64,000 bases of DNA, taken from positions 233,473,477 to 233,537,476 of the forward strand of contig OX352773.1 of the NCBI GenBank assembly GCA_947095535.1. The letters run 5' to 3'. The position numbers and the translations under genes are program-made. The notes under the pieces were generated by a model, which searched no databases, was not told the origin of the DNA, and worked only from the letters and a program-made list of their open reading frames with translations. This document shows, in pieces, positions 35,495 to 46,745 of this stretch. The stretch's first letter is position 1, and every line of letters starts with the position of its first letter. This DNA comes from Poecilobothrus nobilitatus (lineage: Eukaryota > Arthropoda > Insecta > Diptera > Dolichopodidae).

Positions 35495-35580
35495 CGGGTT
35501 CACCGCGTATAAACACCGCAATTGATTCAATGATGTAGCGACGTTTCGAAGAAGATTCTAACTTCATTATAAAGCGTTCA
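35495..35580 (-). CDS. Candidate internal exon (86 nt) of an unidentified gene
   Basis: On the minus strand a segment beginning after 'caacttag' (35581-35588) and ending at the donor G|GTAAGT (35494 downward) is 86 nt long and open in one frame. It gives 28 full codons with one base left over at each end. The residues include ERFIMKLESSSKRRY and IIESIAVFIRGEP. Codon choice is balanced and the base composition is clearly less AT-rich than on either side; both are unusual here and suggest coding constraint. The upstream polypyrimidine tract is poor, so the acceptor is less certain; the same frame stays open to an ATG about 11 codons further upstream of it. I do not recognise the protein, and no neighbouring exon is visible within the window. 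An alternative is a fragment of an unknown mobile-element protein. Confidence 0.4.
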
Positions 35581-36050
35581 CTAAGTTGGCCAATATAATT
35601 ATACATACAACTATATACATACAAATACAATTATGCATATTAATGTACGCATTCTTATACTGCTCAATCCATGTAATATACGTCATTTGTAATATACGTC
35701 ATAAAATAAACCAAAAATACAATGAATAATTCCCGCGAAAATAACTTAAAAGCTCAACATTTTAATTATTAATTACAAGGATGCTATATTTTTAAATTAA
35801 ATTGATTACCAGATACTACTTTTCTTAAATTGTTTTTGCGTTTCAAAATAAAAAGTAATTTTTAGATTTATATACATTCTTATACATATGTAGATACATG
35901 TATACATTCTTATACATATACAAAAGTCAGATAATATTATACAAATACATAATATTACTATTAAGTATTTATTAATACAAAGCTTTTTTTCTGAACAAAA
36001 GGATATTTTTAATTAATTTTGTTGAATATATAACTAAATTTTACCAGAAT
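35581..36050. other. AT-rich DNA, short duplications
   Basis: 'gtaatatacgtcat' is duplicated near 35672-35701, and 'tatacattcttatacatat' near 35871 and 35899. If the exon above is real, this would be intron. Confidence 0.5.
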
Positions 36051-36155
36051 TTTTTTTTTTAATGCATTTCTCTGCCACATAAATGTGGACAGGAAATTAC
36101 ACAGCCTTTCCTGTTCAGGCGTGGCTGTACATGTCGTAAGGGGGAATAACTCTTT
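36051..36155 (-). mobile_element. SINE S1, 5'-truncated copy
   Basis: The minus strand carries the S1 body from 'agttattcccccttacgaca' through 'cctgtccacatttatgtggc' to 'gagaaatgcatt' and an A run. The tRNA head is missing, which fits premature end of reverse transcription. Confidence 0.85.
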
Positions 36156-37102
36156 GGATTGAATTATTTATATGTATCTATCTACCGATGTATATTATTG
36201 ACACAGAGCTTTATATTATATACATACACAATATGTATATACCGTGTTAATAAAAAAAAAAATATTACCCCTAACTTTTTTCTTGAAAAGTATCAAAGTT
36301 ATATATACAATTAAAGTTTAAAATTAAATGATAACTATCTAAGATCAAATCAAAAAAAAAAAAAAAAAAATCAACAAGTTCATAGTTTAAACTTGGAAAA
36401 ATTGAAATTTTCTTACAAAAAAACAAAAAAAACAAAACATTAAAATAATTAACAAGTTGATTTGTATATTTATGTATATATGTATGTAAGTATGTATGTA
36501 CAATTTTTTTTTTTTTTTTAATAAAAAAAATGTTGTAACAATACATATAAAAAATATAATACCAATTATCATACAAAATAAACTCTATAATTCGAATTCC
36601 CTCTCTAAATAAACCCTATAACTCGAAGACATTTCCTAGGCACATTTGACAATTGAATTTCTATAAATCGAATATTTATTCAAAAAAATATAGCAAAATG
36701 TCAAGAAAATGTACTTCTATTGTCAAAATTAGTTTGTTGGTCCATAATAAATATCGAATATGTTTGATAGTTTATTTGCTAATTATTTAAAATTGTCAAA
36801 GTGTGTATAGCGAACAGCGGTATATAAAAAAAAAACAACTCTAATTCAAATATATTTTATAATATTATAATTTGAAAATTAGAAAATCATATACAAACTA
36901 GTGAAAATGTCCCAATATACACAAATGAATCAATATACAGTATAGAATCATCCTTAAAAAATATTTCAAAACAAAATAAACTAGTTCCAATTACTTATTA
37001 CTTTCAATAATTTTATTCGTATTGTATGTAGTATATACATACATATATGTATGTAGTACATAAATTTATTTTATTGTTTTTGATGTGAATTACATACCAA
37101 TT
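36156..37102. other. AT-rich, simple-repeat-rich DNA
   Basis: TATG-type simple repeats at about 36470-36500 and 37020-37060, the latter partly palindromic. Minus frames at 36271-36576 are translations of poly-A/T and are not supported. Confidence 0.55.
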
Positions 37103-37212
37103 TTATTCGAACCCATACTCCCGCGGTGCTTACAGCGTATTTTATACGCTCTTATCCACTAGGCCACCGAGGCAACCCCATCAGATACGCTATTAACCAC
37201 TAGTCTACCCCA
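37103..37212 (-). repeat. SINE S1 head fragment with a second head-like block in tandem
   Basis: On the minus strand 'ttgcctcggtggcctagtgg' and 'gagcgtataaaatacgctgt' through 'gggttcgaat' reproduce the S1 tRNA head, with the body absent. Just upstream, 'ggggtagactagtggttaat' and 'agcgtatctgat' read like a second, diverged A-box half. Loss of the 3' rather than the 5' part is unusual for a retroposed SINE. Confidence 0.65.
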
Positions 37213-39639
37213 CCAGAAATTAAATTAATAAAAATTTTTTTTTTTTTGTATAAAATTTTTTTATAGTTTTAGTTAAAATATTTTGAATGAATTTTGCTAA
37301 TTAAGCTTTGTTGTCATGTTGAATTATGTTGCCTTTGCCTACAATGCTTTTTTAAGCGAAGCAATAAATTGAATTTTTATTGTTGTTATACCGAAATAAA
37401 TTAAAAAAAAAAAAAAAAGTATATTAAGCTAAAATTCTGACGATAGATTTACTTTTTATCATAGTTTCCTTTTAAATTTTATATACCCAACATTCTTCTG
37501 TTTCTTCTACTTTTAGTATTTTTCTTACATTAAAAATTTACCTAGTTATGTTTTTTGGTGGAGAATAATTTCAAAAGTCACCTGAATTGCATGTTGTTCT
37601 CCCAGGTATAGTGATGGACTATAACCAATCGAAATAACTTCCTTTAAAACCTGACTTTATGGTGGGACATTTATAGATTTACATTGACAAATTTATCTTT
37701 TCATTTTTTGTGATAAATATGTGAAAAGGATGCTGGGAAAATTTAGAATAATGGAAAGAATCGATCCCCCGATGATTTATTAAATCAAACGCCTTTGATG
37801 AAATAATTTGTAAAACAATAGTGTCTTGACTTAACTGTTTATAATTTTCTTTTGTTTATCAATTTCAATTAAAATCAGATTAAAAAAATATCAATTTTTT
37901 CTCACATTTCGATAATTTTGTTCGGACATGACATTAGAAATTTTCAATATTAGATATTTTTTAGAAATTTTTCCTTTTTTTCCAATATTTCCTTTTTCTG
38001 CTCATTGTATACAAGCTACTGTATGCAAAATATACATTATGAAATCCGTAAATTTACCAGGTGATTTATTAAATCGACAATTTAAAAATAATTACTTAAA
38101 ATATTGGATGTAAAATATTGATAAGATACCCTGCACAGATGACAAGCATTGTTGATGACTTCTTCTATGTTTGAGAGTGCACTATGGATCTATGCATAGT
38201 TTACCTATTTCTGAGATATTATGTACTAACATTCATCAATAAAAAAAATTACCTATACAATATTCAAAATTAAAAACTTTTTTACCCGTAAGAATTTTAA
38301 TTTAGTTATGAGCGATTATATCAGTTTCATTATTATTCAAGTGTTTTTAATACAAGTTTTTTATGGTTCTCTTCTAAAACTTATTTTATTTTATTCAATA
38401 TCATTTTATCCACTATTTGACCAAATTTTCGTTTATTATTATTTTATTTTAATTATTTATAAATTATTAATTCCTAATTGTAATTAAGAAGTTTCAGAAA
38501 TTTCATTACATTTAAATTAGACCTAAAAAGAAAATTTATTTTCTTTCTAAATAAAAGAAAAAAAAGTTTCTTATATAATCCAACAATAATTTTCTTTTTG
38601 AAAGAATAAAAGTTCTCAAAATTATTTTTATTTTTTAAAAAATTTGTTTCTTGTTTAGTTGAAAGTTTTTATTTTCAGTAATCTTTCAACAGCAAAACAA
38701 AAAAAAAAAACAAAAAATGTTTAATATTTTATAATATGTATGCTATTAATTTTATAGAAATGTTTTTCCAAAGTTTTCTAAATGAAATTCATTGTAATCA
38801 TCTGTTTTGATATGTAAATATTTTACAAAATAACTTTGAAGTAACATTAAAATAATATTTCTTAAAAGTTTCTATCATTTATACAAATATACACAATATT
38901 TTATTTAAAATCTAGTAGATACAGTGTAAATGCTTTAAAGTAACGAGAAAATTTTAAATCAAATTCAAAATTTAAAATTTTTAGAAAATTTCTAAAAAGA
39001 AAATTATGTGATTCGGTTTGTAAGCGATACAAAGAAATTGTTGATCGTCTGCTTTTCAAAAGAGTCCAACAACACAAATGTGATAGTTGCCGCCAAGTAC
39101 TCATTACAATATCCCCAGGCGACTGATCTAATTCTAAACTAAATAATGCGTAGGATCAACAAAAGACTGAAACATATCATCATTTTAGATACAATTAAAT
39201 TGTTATGACACCAATACAAACTTTACGTATTGACATTGATAGGTGGAAATGGAAATTCCAAGAGTATATTCTATGATAAAGTTTCTGTAATACACAACAA
39301 ATAAAAGAAATTATAGAATAATTGCAGAAGTAGCACAAGGAAATATAGATCGTACTAGCAAAATTTATATCGCAATCGTACCTAATTCATATCGTAATCG
39401 TACTATGGTACGTAAATTCATATCTGATCAAATTCGTACTATACTTTATAATTGAACAAAGATATGGAACCTCTATTTTGGATTTAAGATCATACAGAAA
39501 CAAAAACTGTAATTACCAGACCAGATCAGTAGGCGCAATATTTGATCCGAGAATACCAAAAATACACTCTATTAACAAATATAGAAAACTGAATGAAAAA
39601 TTGCAAAGGAAGAAGAACTGACATCTAGATACCAACAAG
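37213..39639. other. AT-rich DNA; possible unrecognised mobile sequence at 38960-39640
   Basis: The part after about 38960 is less AT-biased and could be the upstream part of the LINE relic that follows, but I recognise no endonuclease motif. The minus frame at 38901-39104 has no visible domain. Confidence 0.4.
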
Positions 39640-40910
39640 AACTTTCTAATAATAAAAAGTTTCAATGCATAGTGTTGAAGAATTAGATATAAAAGAGCAT
39701 TATAGAATAATAAAGTAAATAATAAACAGAACTGCTCTTAATAGTACTGGGTTACTTCAAAGAGTAATATTATATTGGTTACTTAGTATTGTAGTATTGG
39801 TTTACTTAAAAGTGCATAAAATCAATAATCTTATTCTCAAGAATGCAAAAATTCAGTAAAAGAAAAAAAAAATACTTAATCAAAACTATCAACATTCTAC
39901 ACTTTACCAAGAAAAGGAAATAAAGTAAAAAAGATTATAACTATGAAAAGAAAAAAACTATTTATGAAGAAAAAATGAGTGAAATGGAGCAACGATACAA
40001 TGAAAAAAATATTTATAAATAAATGGTATATGATTAGAAACCTAAATAAGTTCCAATGCTAAATATATACACATATTATAAGTATAGTAAAATAATGAAA
40101 AGGGGAATTAAAGTTACAAAGATATAGCCACACCCGCCCATAGCCATTTTAATGTGCTGTTAAACGTAGTATGTACTCTGCATAACCTACCTAGTATTGC
40201 ATAACAAAATTAAAGATAGTACAGCGCTAAAGTTATTAAAAAGTAGATATTGTAACAAGTATCGGCCGAATTTACCTCCTTAATGTCTAGTAAGCAACAT
40301 TATAACGTATTAACGAATAAATCGCAATACAAAATAAACCATTTCGCAGAAGGATTTCGATTTAATAATTCCATAATTATTAATAAATGCTTTATACTAA
40401 GTCAAGTATTTAAAAAATTTAATAAGGTCAACATAGATTTACGCTGTTTATTTTATAGTTTTTAAAAACGCTATCGGTTACATCCACAGAACAACATTTA
40501 GGATCCCTCTAATTAAAATAGTTATTAATACCAACTGCTAATGTTGATAATAACATATACCAGTGCTAAAGTAGTTTTTCAAAGATTCAATACAGAATAA
40601 TTTGATATACAATCAGGTTTAAAGCAAGGGTGAGACTTGATCAACGTAGGTTTTCATTCTAATGGTATATCAAGCCAGAGAAAGTATAAATAATGGCGGA
40701 TAAATATGTGCGTATGTGCAGATAAGGTAGTACTTTTAATGAGAAATACCCTCAAAACTATTTTTCTAATTACCGAAAAACAAAAACAAAGTATCCGATA
40801 AGTACAAATTCAAATAGAAAAATCGAAGATCTGATAAAAAGATGATTATAATTTTGAATTGGTGACCAAATTTAAAATCTTCGATTGGCATGAGAATTTA
40901 GATAACTTTC
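39640..40910 (+). pseudogene. Decayed LINE (non-LTR) reverse transcriptase
   Basis: Reverse transcriptase motifs appear in the right order in shifting frames. A 60-codon open piece (40283-40465) carries AEGFRFNNS, FILSQVFKKFN and IDLRCLF, matching the usual 'GFR-ST...ILRQ-EK...LF-DF' block. Next is FKNA at 40461-40472 (the 'FKKAYDSI' motif), then GLKQG at 40616-40630 followed by a stop (the 'GLRQGD' motif). ADKVVLLMRN follows from 40718, a broken 'YADD' catalytic motif in which one Asp is lost, then YNFELVTKF at about 40850, as in the region after the palm. Frameshifts and stops throughout show it is dead. An upstream lysine/arginine-rich linker suggests a start near 39640; the endonuclease and 3' tail are not recognised. 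The motif set is that of RTE/Jockey-like insect LINEs; clade not resolved. Confidence 0.75.
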
Positions 40911-41445
40911 TAAATTTTTATAAATTAAAAGATTGTATTTTACAATTTAGTCTCCATACTGATAGACCATTAGTATAAAATCGAAATTTTCTATACAGAG
41001 TCATCGTAATCCTAAGTTCCAAGTCATTTAAGCTAAAAATTTGTAATTTTAAAAGAAGTGATATTAGAAAAAAAAATTTTACCATTTAAGAACGATGAAG
41101 TGCAAAAAATTAAAATATGCTATTTTTAGACGCTGGAACCTTCTCTCAAGTACAAGTTTTTTTTACAGATAAGAATATATATTATAAATATTAATTATAC
41201 ACGATAAATACAGTTTCCTTAAAATGAAAGAAAATGGCATCTGATTTTCCACAATAATTACAAATTTTGATACAAAAATAATTATGGAAACTTCTTAATG
41301 CTTTATGTTACCATTTTGAAAACATTTTGAGAGCAAATAATTTGTCCATATTTTATTTTTTCATATTCATATTTCGTTACAGAGTTCCATAGTGGTTCAC
41401 CATGTATTATTTAAACGAAATCAGAAAAATAACGAGGAAGAGTGC
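40911..41445. other. AT-rich DNA, nothing recognised
   Basis: Might contain the 3' remainder of the LINE, but no motif supports that. Confidence 0.45.
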
Positions 41446-41742
41446 AGTAGAGTAGACTGTGTCAACTCTGGGATACCCGTATGAACGTAATATATCCTGT
41501 TTCTATAAAACTTGATCATCTTTTAAAAACATTCAGAGTTTTAGTACCGAACTACAGAGATATATTTATGTAAATTATGGAGTTGTATGATAGCTACCCG
41601 AATCTATTGCGCCTAGCTTCATTAAGTTCCAAGAAATGCAAAAAGCCTGAACCGGCTGCTTTAGACCATTCAAATTTTACAAAAGTTTTTGGCATGCAAC
41701 TCGACACTTTTTCACTAAATTTCAGATAGCTAGCTTCAATAG

Positions 41743-42664
41743 ACACTGAGTTATTTTCATTTAAAAAGAGAAGTTGTATGGCAACTATCCGAACCTGTCA
41801 TATCATCACAACAAAATTTTACAGAAGTTGTTGCCATAAAACTCGATCATCATTTGCAAAATTTCAGATACCTAGATTGAATAGACACTGGGTTATTTCC
41901 ATTTAAAGAAAGAAGTTGTATGGCAGCTACTCGAACCCGGCGGCCGAAAATGCTGGAGTTAAATAGCAAAACTAACAATTTTGTAAAAGTGACGTAAAAA
42001 AAAATTGCAGCCTCCTAACTCCTTTATTTTTTGAGTTATCGTGCGGACGGACACTGAGTTCTTTCATTTAAAAAGAGATTTTGTATGGCAGCTACCCGAA
42101 CCCGTCACACCACCACAACCAAATTTTGCAGAAGTTGTTGCCATAAAACTTGATCATCATTCGCAAAATGTCAGATACCTAGATTGAACAGACACTGGGT
42201 TATTTCTATTTAAAGAAAGAAGTTGTATGGCAGCTACTCGAACCCGGCGGCCGAAAATGCTGGAGTTAAATAGCAAAACTAACAATTTTGCAAGAGTGAC
42301 GTAAAAAAAATTTCAGCCTCCTAGCTCCTTTATTTTTTGAGTTATCGTGCGGACGGACACTGAGTTCTTTTCATTTAAAAAGAGATTTTGTATGGCAGCT
42401 ACCCGAACCCGTCGCACCAGCACAACCAAATTTTGTATAAGTTGTTGCCATAAAACTTGATCATCATTCGCAAAATTTCAGATACCTAGATTGAACAGAC
42501 ACTGGGTTATTTCTATTTAAAGAAAGAAGTTGTATGGCAGCTACCCGAACCCGGGGACAGAAAATGCTGGAGTTAAATAGCAAAACTAACAATTTTACAA
42601 AAGTGACGTAAAAAAATTTTCAGCCTCCTAGCTCCTCTATTTTTTGAGTTATCGTGCGGACGGA
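41743..42664 (+). repeat. Three higher-order units of about 306 bp in C1
   Basis: 'gtgcggacggacactgag' recurs at about 42041, 42347 and 42654 (306- and 307-bp spacing); the first unit begins at about 41743. Each unit contains two related 142-bp-type monomers ('gttgtatgg' at 41773 and 41915 is 142 bp apart) plus a fragment of the microsatellite end ('tgagttatcgtgcggacgga'). So the 3' end sequence was itself copied into the array. Confidence 0.85.
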
Positions 42665-42763
42665 CACTGAGTTCTTTTCATTTAAAAAGAGATTTTGTAT
42701 GGCAGCTACCCGAACCCGTCGGACCAGCACAACCAAATTTTGTAGAAGTTGTTGCCATAAAAC

Positions 42764-43281
42764 TTGATCATCATTTGCAAAATTTCAGACGCCTAGCTTC
42801 ATTAGGTTCCAAGAGGTGCGAGAAGTCTGAACCGGCTGCTCTAGACCAAACAAATTTTACAAAAGTTGTTGGCATATAACTCGACACTTCTTTACTAAAT
42901 TTCAGATTCCTAGCTTCAATAAACACTGAGTTATTCTCATTTAACCGGATAAGTTGTATGGCAGCTACTCGAACCCGCTGCACCACCACAACCAAATTTT
43001 ACAAAAGTTGTTGCCATAAAACTTGATCATCATTTGCAAAATTTCAGACGCCTAGCTTCATTAGGTTCCAAGAGGTGCAAGAAGTCTGAACCGGCTGCTC
43101 TAGACCAAACAAATTTTACAAAAGTTGTTGGCATGCAACTCGACACCTCTTTACTAAATTTCAGATTCCTAGCTTCAATAAACACTGAGTTATTCTCATT
43201 TAAACGGAGAAGTTGTATGGCAGCTACCCGAACCCGCTGCACCAGCACAACCAAATTTTACAGAAGTTGTTGCCATAAAAC
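42764..43281 (+). repeat. Two tandem units of 259 bp in C1
   Basis: 'gcctagcttcattaggttcc' and 'gtctgaaccggctgctctag' recur 259 bp apart. The matching minus frames at 42771-42995 and 43030-43254 and the plus frame at 43034-43285 are translations of these units, not genes. A third, more diverged relative is at 41610-41740. Confidence 0.9.
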
Positions 43282-43481
43282 TTGATCATCATTTGCAAAA
43301 TTTCAGAAACCTAGCTTGAATAGATACTGAGTTATTTCTATATAAAGATAGAAGTTGTATGGCAGCTACTCGAACCCGCCGACCGAAAATGTTGGATTTA
43401 AATAGCAAAACTAACAATTTTGCAAAAGTGACGTAAAAAAAATTTCAGCCCCCTAGCTCCTTTATTTTTTGAGTTATCGTG

Positions 43482-43519
43482 CGGACGGACGGACGGACGG
43501 ACGGACGGACGGACGGACG
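43482..43519. repeat. (GGAC)n microsatellite of element C1
   Basis: About nine GGAC units, just before the 3' conserved block 'gtacatggcttaatcgactc'. Confidence 0.95.
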
Positions 43520-43625
43520 TACATGGCTTAATCGACTCAGAATTCGATTCTGAGCCGATCCATACCTTTGACACTATATCTAGCTCGACTCCTTTAAGGT
43601 GTCACAAACGTAATGGCAAATCTAT

Positions 43626-43656
43626 TATACCCTTGAACATAGTTCATACGGGTATA
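43626..43656 (+). other. 3' terminal hairpin of element C1
   Basis: TATACCC, a loop containing a second small stem (TTGAACATAGTTCA), then GGGTATA. It is followed at once by ordinary AT-rich flank. Confidence 0.85.
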
Positions 43657-43752
43657 ATAAATATATTATATATGCCTTAAAGGGAGAAAATCTGAAAAAT
43701 CTCCATTAATTCATCAAAATAAAAAACTTTTTTAATTTATGTCATTTTTATT

Positions 43753-43785
43753 TTGAGTGAATATCGAGACTCGAAATTCACTCAA
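43753..43785. repeat. Short hairpin, 10-bp perfect arms
   Basis: TTGAGTGAAT and ATTCACTCAA with a 13-base spacer that contains a further GAG/CTC pair. About 50 bp downstream (43830) 'atagtattcagaggtcag' loosely resembles the inverted-repeat end of the element at 32736-33236, so this may be a trace of a second copy. Confidence 0.6.
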
Positions 43786-46419
43786 ACTGAAAAATAAATT
43801 TGTTTTAGTTCACTTTGTATATTGTTTATAGTATAGTATTCAGAGGTCAGAAAAATTTTGTGCAAAAAATATATAGTTGGCGAAAATAAAGGAAATAAAA
43901 AAAGTTTAAAAAAAAAATAGGAGATAAGGTAAAAAAAAAGAAAAAAAAAAGAAAATAAAAAAAACTAAAATGTTTAAAGAAAAGTTTTTGTTATATTTTT
44001 TTCCGAGAAAAGAAGACAAAACTTAAGTCCTTTGATGTTTTTTTTTTTCTTTTTTAATATATTTTGATTTTTTTTTTGTTTTTTTTTTTTTGCCTCCCTC
44101 ATTTCAATATTTATAATACAAACATAATTAATCATTATTCTTTTTTTTTTGTTAGAAATTTTCTTTTCAAGATATTTAATTTGTTTCTTTTTATGAATTT
44201 ATTTTATTTTTGTTGTTTTTTTTTTTTTTTTTTTTGTAATATTGTCCAACAACTTACTGACTTTTAATTTAACAGAAAAAAACAAAAAAAAAATATTGTA
44301 ATTATTTTATATAATTCAGGACAATCTCATACACGTCTTTTCTCGTTAATAAATTCAAGGTTTTTTGATTTATCTTTTTGCTGGGAAAATATTTTTAATA
44401 AGAAAATATTGTTTTCTTTTTCATTCAATAGTGAACATAGTTATAACAGTTAGGTATGTCATTTCAGTACCTACAAAATTCAGTTTATTTTTGTAGATTT
44501 AAAATTGCAATTCTTATAAGCATCCCTTGTAGGAACTTTAAACTCATACAGGTACTTTCAACTCATAAAGGTACTCATTAAAATGAGGGTATTAAAAAAT
44601 GAAGATGAGATGTAGGTATTTAAGAAATATTTAATACTTTAAAATTTTTTTAATATTTATTTAAATTTTTAGGTTTTGTTCTTATTTTCTTTTTTAACTG
44701 TTAAGAATTTTCATGCTTCAAAATTAAAAACCCATTTTAATTTTAGTTCTAGATTAGAACAGTTATTCACACAGGTAGTTTTTAAAGAATTTTCAAATAA
44801 AAAACCTTACTGTGCAAGAAAATTACTTTAGTTTAACCATATTATATGCACTAATCACTTCAATTGCTGAAATTCTCGCCACTTCATTCTTTCTTCTGAG
44901 GTATAACACTTAAATTAAAATTCGATTCTACTCGAATTAAATTTTTGTAAAAGAACTAAGTCAATATTTACTTTTGACTTGTTGTTTAGAACTTAACTTT
45001 ACCAAACTCCGAAATTTTTCAACTTTGTTAATTTTCATATTATTATAACGGCAGCATTACTAAAATTTGACTATATTTAACTACTAATGTTAAATAATGA
45101 AGAAAAAAATGATTTTAGATTGTAGTAATATTTTCAAAACATTTTTTTAAACTGTTGAATGCAATTTACCTGCAATTTGTAATCAATTTTCCAATAAATT
45201 CATTATGAAAATGTTAATTTTATAGTAACCCCCATTTATTTATTTTTTTTTTGTTGTTGTTTTTAATTTTGTAGTAAAAAATCGATAGATATAGGATTTC
45301 TAAAACCACAAAACAAAATAATTACTTAAAATGGTTTGCCAAGAAAAGGAAAAACCATAAAGAAAATTTGAAAAAATTTTCTTTTTGTATATAAATAAAA
45401 AGGACGATAATCTGAAAAAGGTAAAATTTTTTTTACATTACTGTGTTGTTCATGTAATTAGTTTTTGTGTAAGGAAAAATTTTGGTTTTCAAGTGTATAT
45501 ATATATATATATATATTGTTTCTTTATTTTCCTTTCAAGTATAATGATGATATTTTATTTTCTTATTTTTTATACTTATCGTTAGTATTTTCCATTAGAA
45601 AATTCATCATTTTCCGTCATTATTTATATAAAAATTCAAATAATATTTTGTTTGAATTTTAATTATATAAATTAGTAGGTATATAATATACGTCATATTA
45701 TGTATTACATAAATTTATACATTATATATTGTTTTCAAATCTTCAGTTTCCTTATTATATTTGACGAAAAAAAAAAATCTTAAGATTAATTGCAATTCCT
45801 GAAGCAAAAACTTTGCGTAAAATGAAAAAAATTGTGGCCTAAAAAAACATTTGATAAAAAAACTCAAAAAAAAAAAGTGAAAAATTAATTTTTATTTTAT
45901 TTTCTTGGCTTGAATAATTTTTTTTTTTTTTAAAGTTTGTTAATAAAAATTGTTATATAAAATAAATTTTTATTTCCCTCTGAAATAAAAAACAAGTTAA
46001 GAGAATTAAAAAATAAAATGTTTTTTTATTTGAACTTTTCCAATATAAACATTTTGTGTGGCTTTGTGGTTTAATGCAGCGTCAAGAAGTTCAATGGTTT
46101 TCTTATTTGCAAAAGATATTATTACTTACTTTTAAAAGTAACGCTTTTTCATAAAATTTTATATTTAAACTTTAACTTTGAAAAAAAAAAAACAATGCTT
46201 TGTTTAAAATAAAAAATTAAAAGATTTTAAATTTCCATTAAAACCACATTTTTTAAATTTTTGTTTTTTTTTTTTAATTAATTTTAACTTTTATTTATTA
46301 ATTATAAACAAGTATATATTTTTAACACGGTAATAGAAATTATGATTATTTTTGAATTTAAATAAAAAATTGGGCAGTATGTAAAATCGAAGGTTATTAA
46401 TGGTAAAAAAAAATAAAAT
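43786..46419. other. AT-rich, homopolymer-rich DNA
   Basis: Includes a (TA)n run at 45496-45516. Plus frames at 44064-44267, 45385-45585 and 45465-45662 are Phe/Tyr/Ile-rich translations of T runs. No gene or further repeat family recognised. Confidence 0.55.
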
Positions 46420-46745
46420 AAAAACAGTTTAAAATAGTACGGTTTGCATCAAAATTTGCTTGTTATTCAACAATTAAAAATATTTCAATATGCATTTAAA
46501 AATAGGACTAATTGTATCTGTGAGGGGATTGTAGCTCTGTAACGGTTGAAGCTATATAAAAAACACATTTTTGATCTATATGTGATCTATAATCTATGTC
46601 TTGAATTTAATTCCTTCTTATCAAACAATTTTATTTTATTTTGTTATTTTATTTTTGTTGTTTAGCGGACAGATGAACTGATGAATGAACTGACTGACAG
46701 ATGAACGGGTAAACAAACCAAGCGAAACTAAAAAAAACCAATGGA
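46420..46745 (+). repeat. Family B repeat, shortened copy
   Basis: Starts 'acagtttaaaatagtacggt', then 'ttaaaaataggacta', 'gggattgtagctctgtaacg', an eroded GACG stretch ('gactgacagatgaac') and 'agcgaaactaaaa'. The microsatellite is mostly replaced by GAACTGAC-like variants. Confidence 0.6.

Larger units (their letters stand above)
41446..43660 (+). mobile_element. Helentron/DINE-like non-autonomous element C1, long copy
   Basis: The 5' end reads 'agagtagactgtgtcaactc' (AGAGT...ACTCT stem) then 'gatacccgtatgaac'. The 3' end reads GACG microsatellite, 'acatggcttaatcgactcag', 'gtcacaaacgtaatggcaaa' and the hairpin TATACCC...GGGTATA at 43626-43656. The hairpin arm 'gttcatacgggtata' is the exact inverse of the 5' 'atacccgtatgaac', the sub-terminal inverted repeat expected for a Helentron-type element. 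The interior is entirely tandem repeats, with no replication protein. Relatives: C2 at 51321-51916, C3 at 52975-53625, C4 at 60812-62395 (minus). Confidence 0.85.

Noticed and set aside
36271..36576. 101-codon minus frame with a Phe/Lys/Tyr/Ile-rich product
   Set aside because: Composed of poly-A/T and TATG simple sequence; no domain.
39640..40910. Retroviral or endogenous-virus pol
   Set aside because: Motif order and wording (GFR-ST, FK-A, GL-QG, AD--LLM) fit a non-LTR LINE; no LTRs, protease, RNase H or integrase motifs were seen.
42771..43285. Three 74-83-codon frames with near-identical protein sequences
   Set aside because: They are frames through the 259-bp tandem units of element C1, open on both strands.
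43482..43519. GGAC tract as a telomeric or stand-alone microsatellite
   Set aside because: It sits at the fixed position next to the 3' block of a Helentron-like element, as do the tracts near 24466, 28313 and 60943, so it belongs to the elements.
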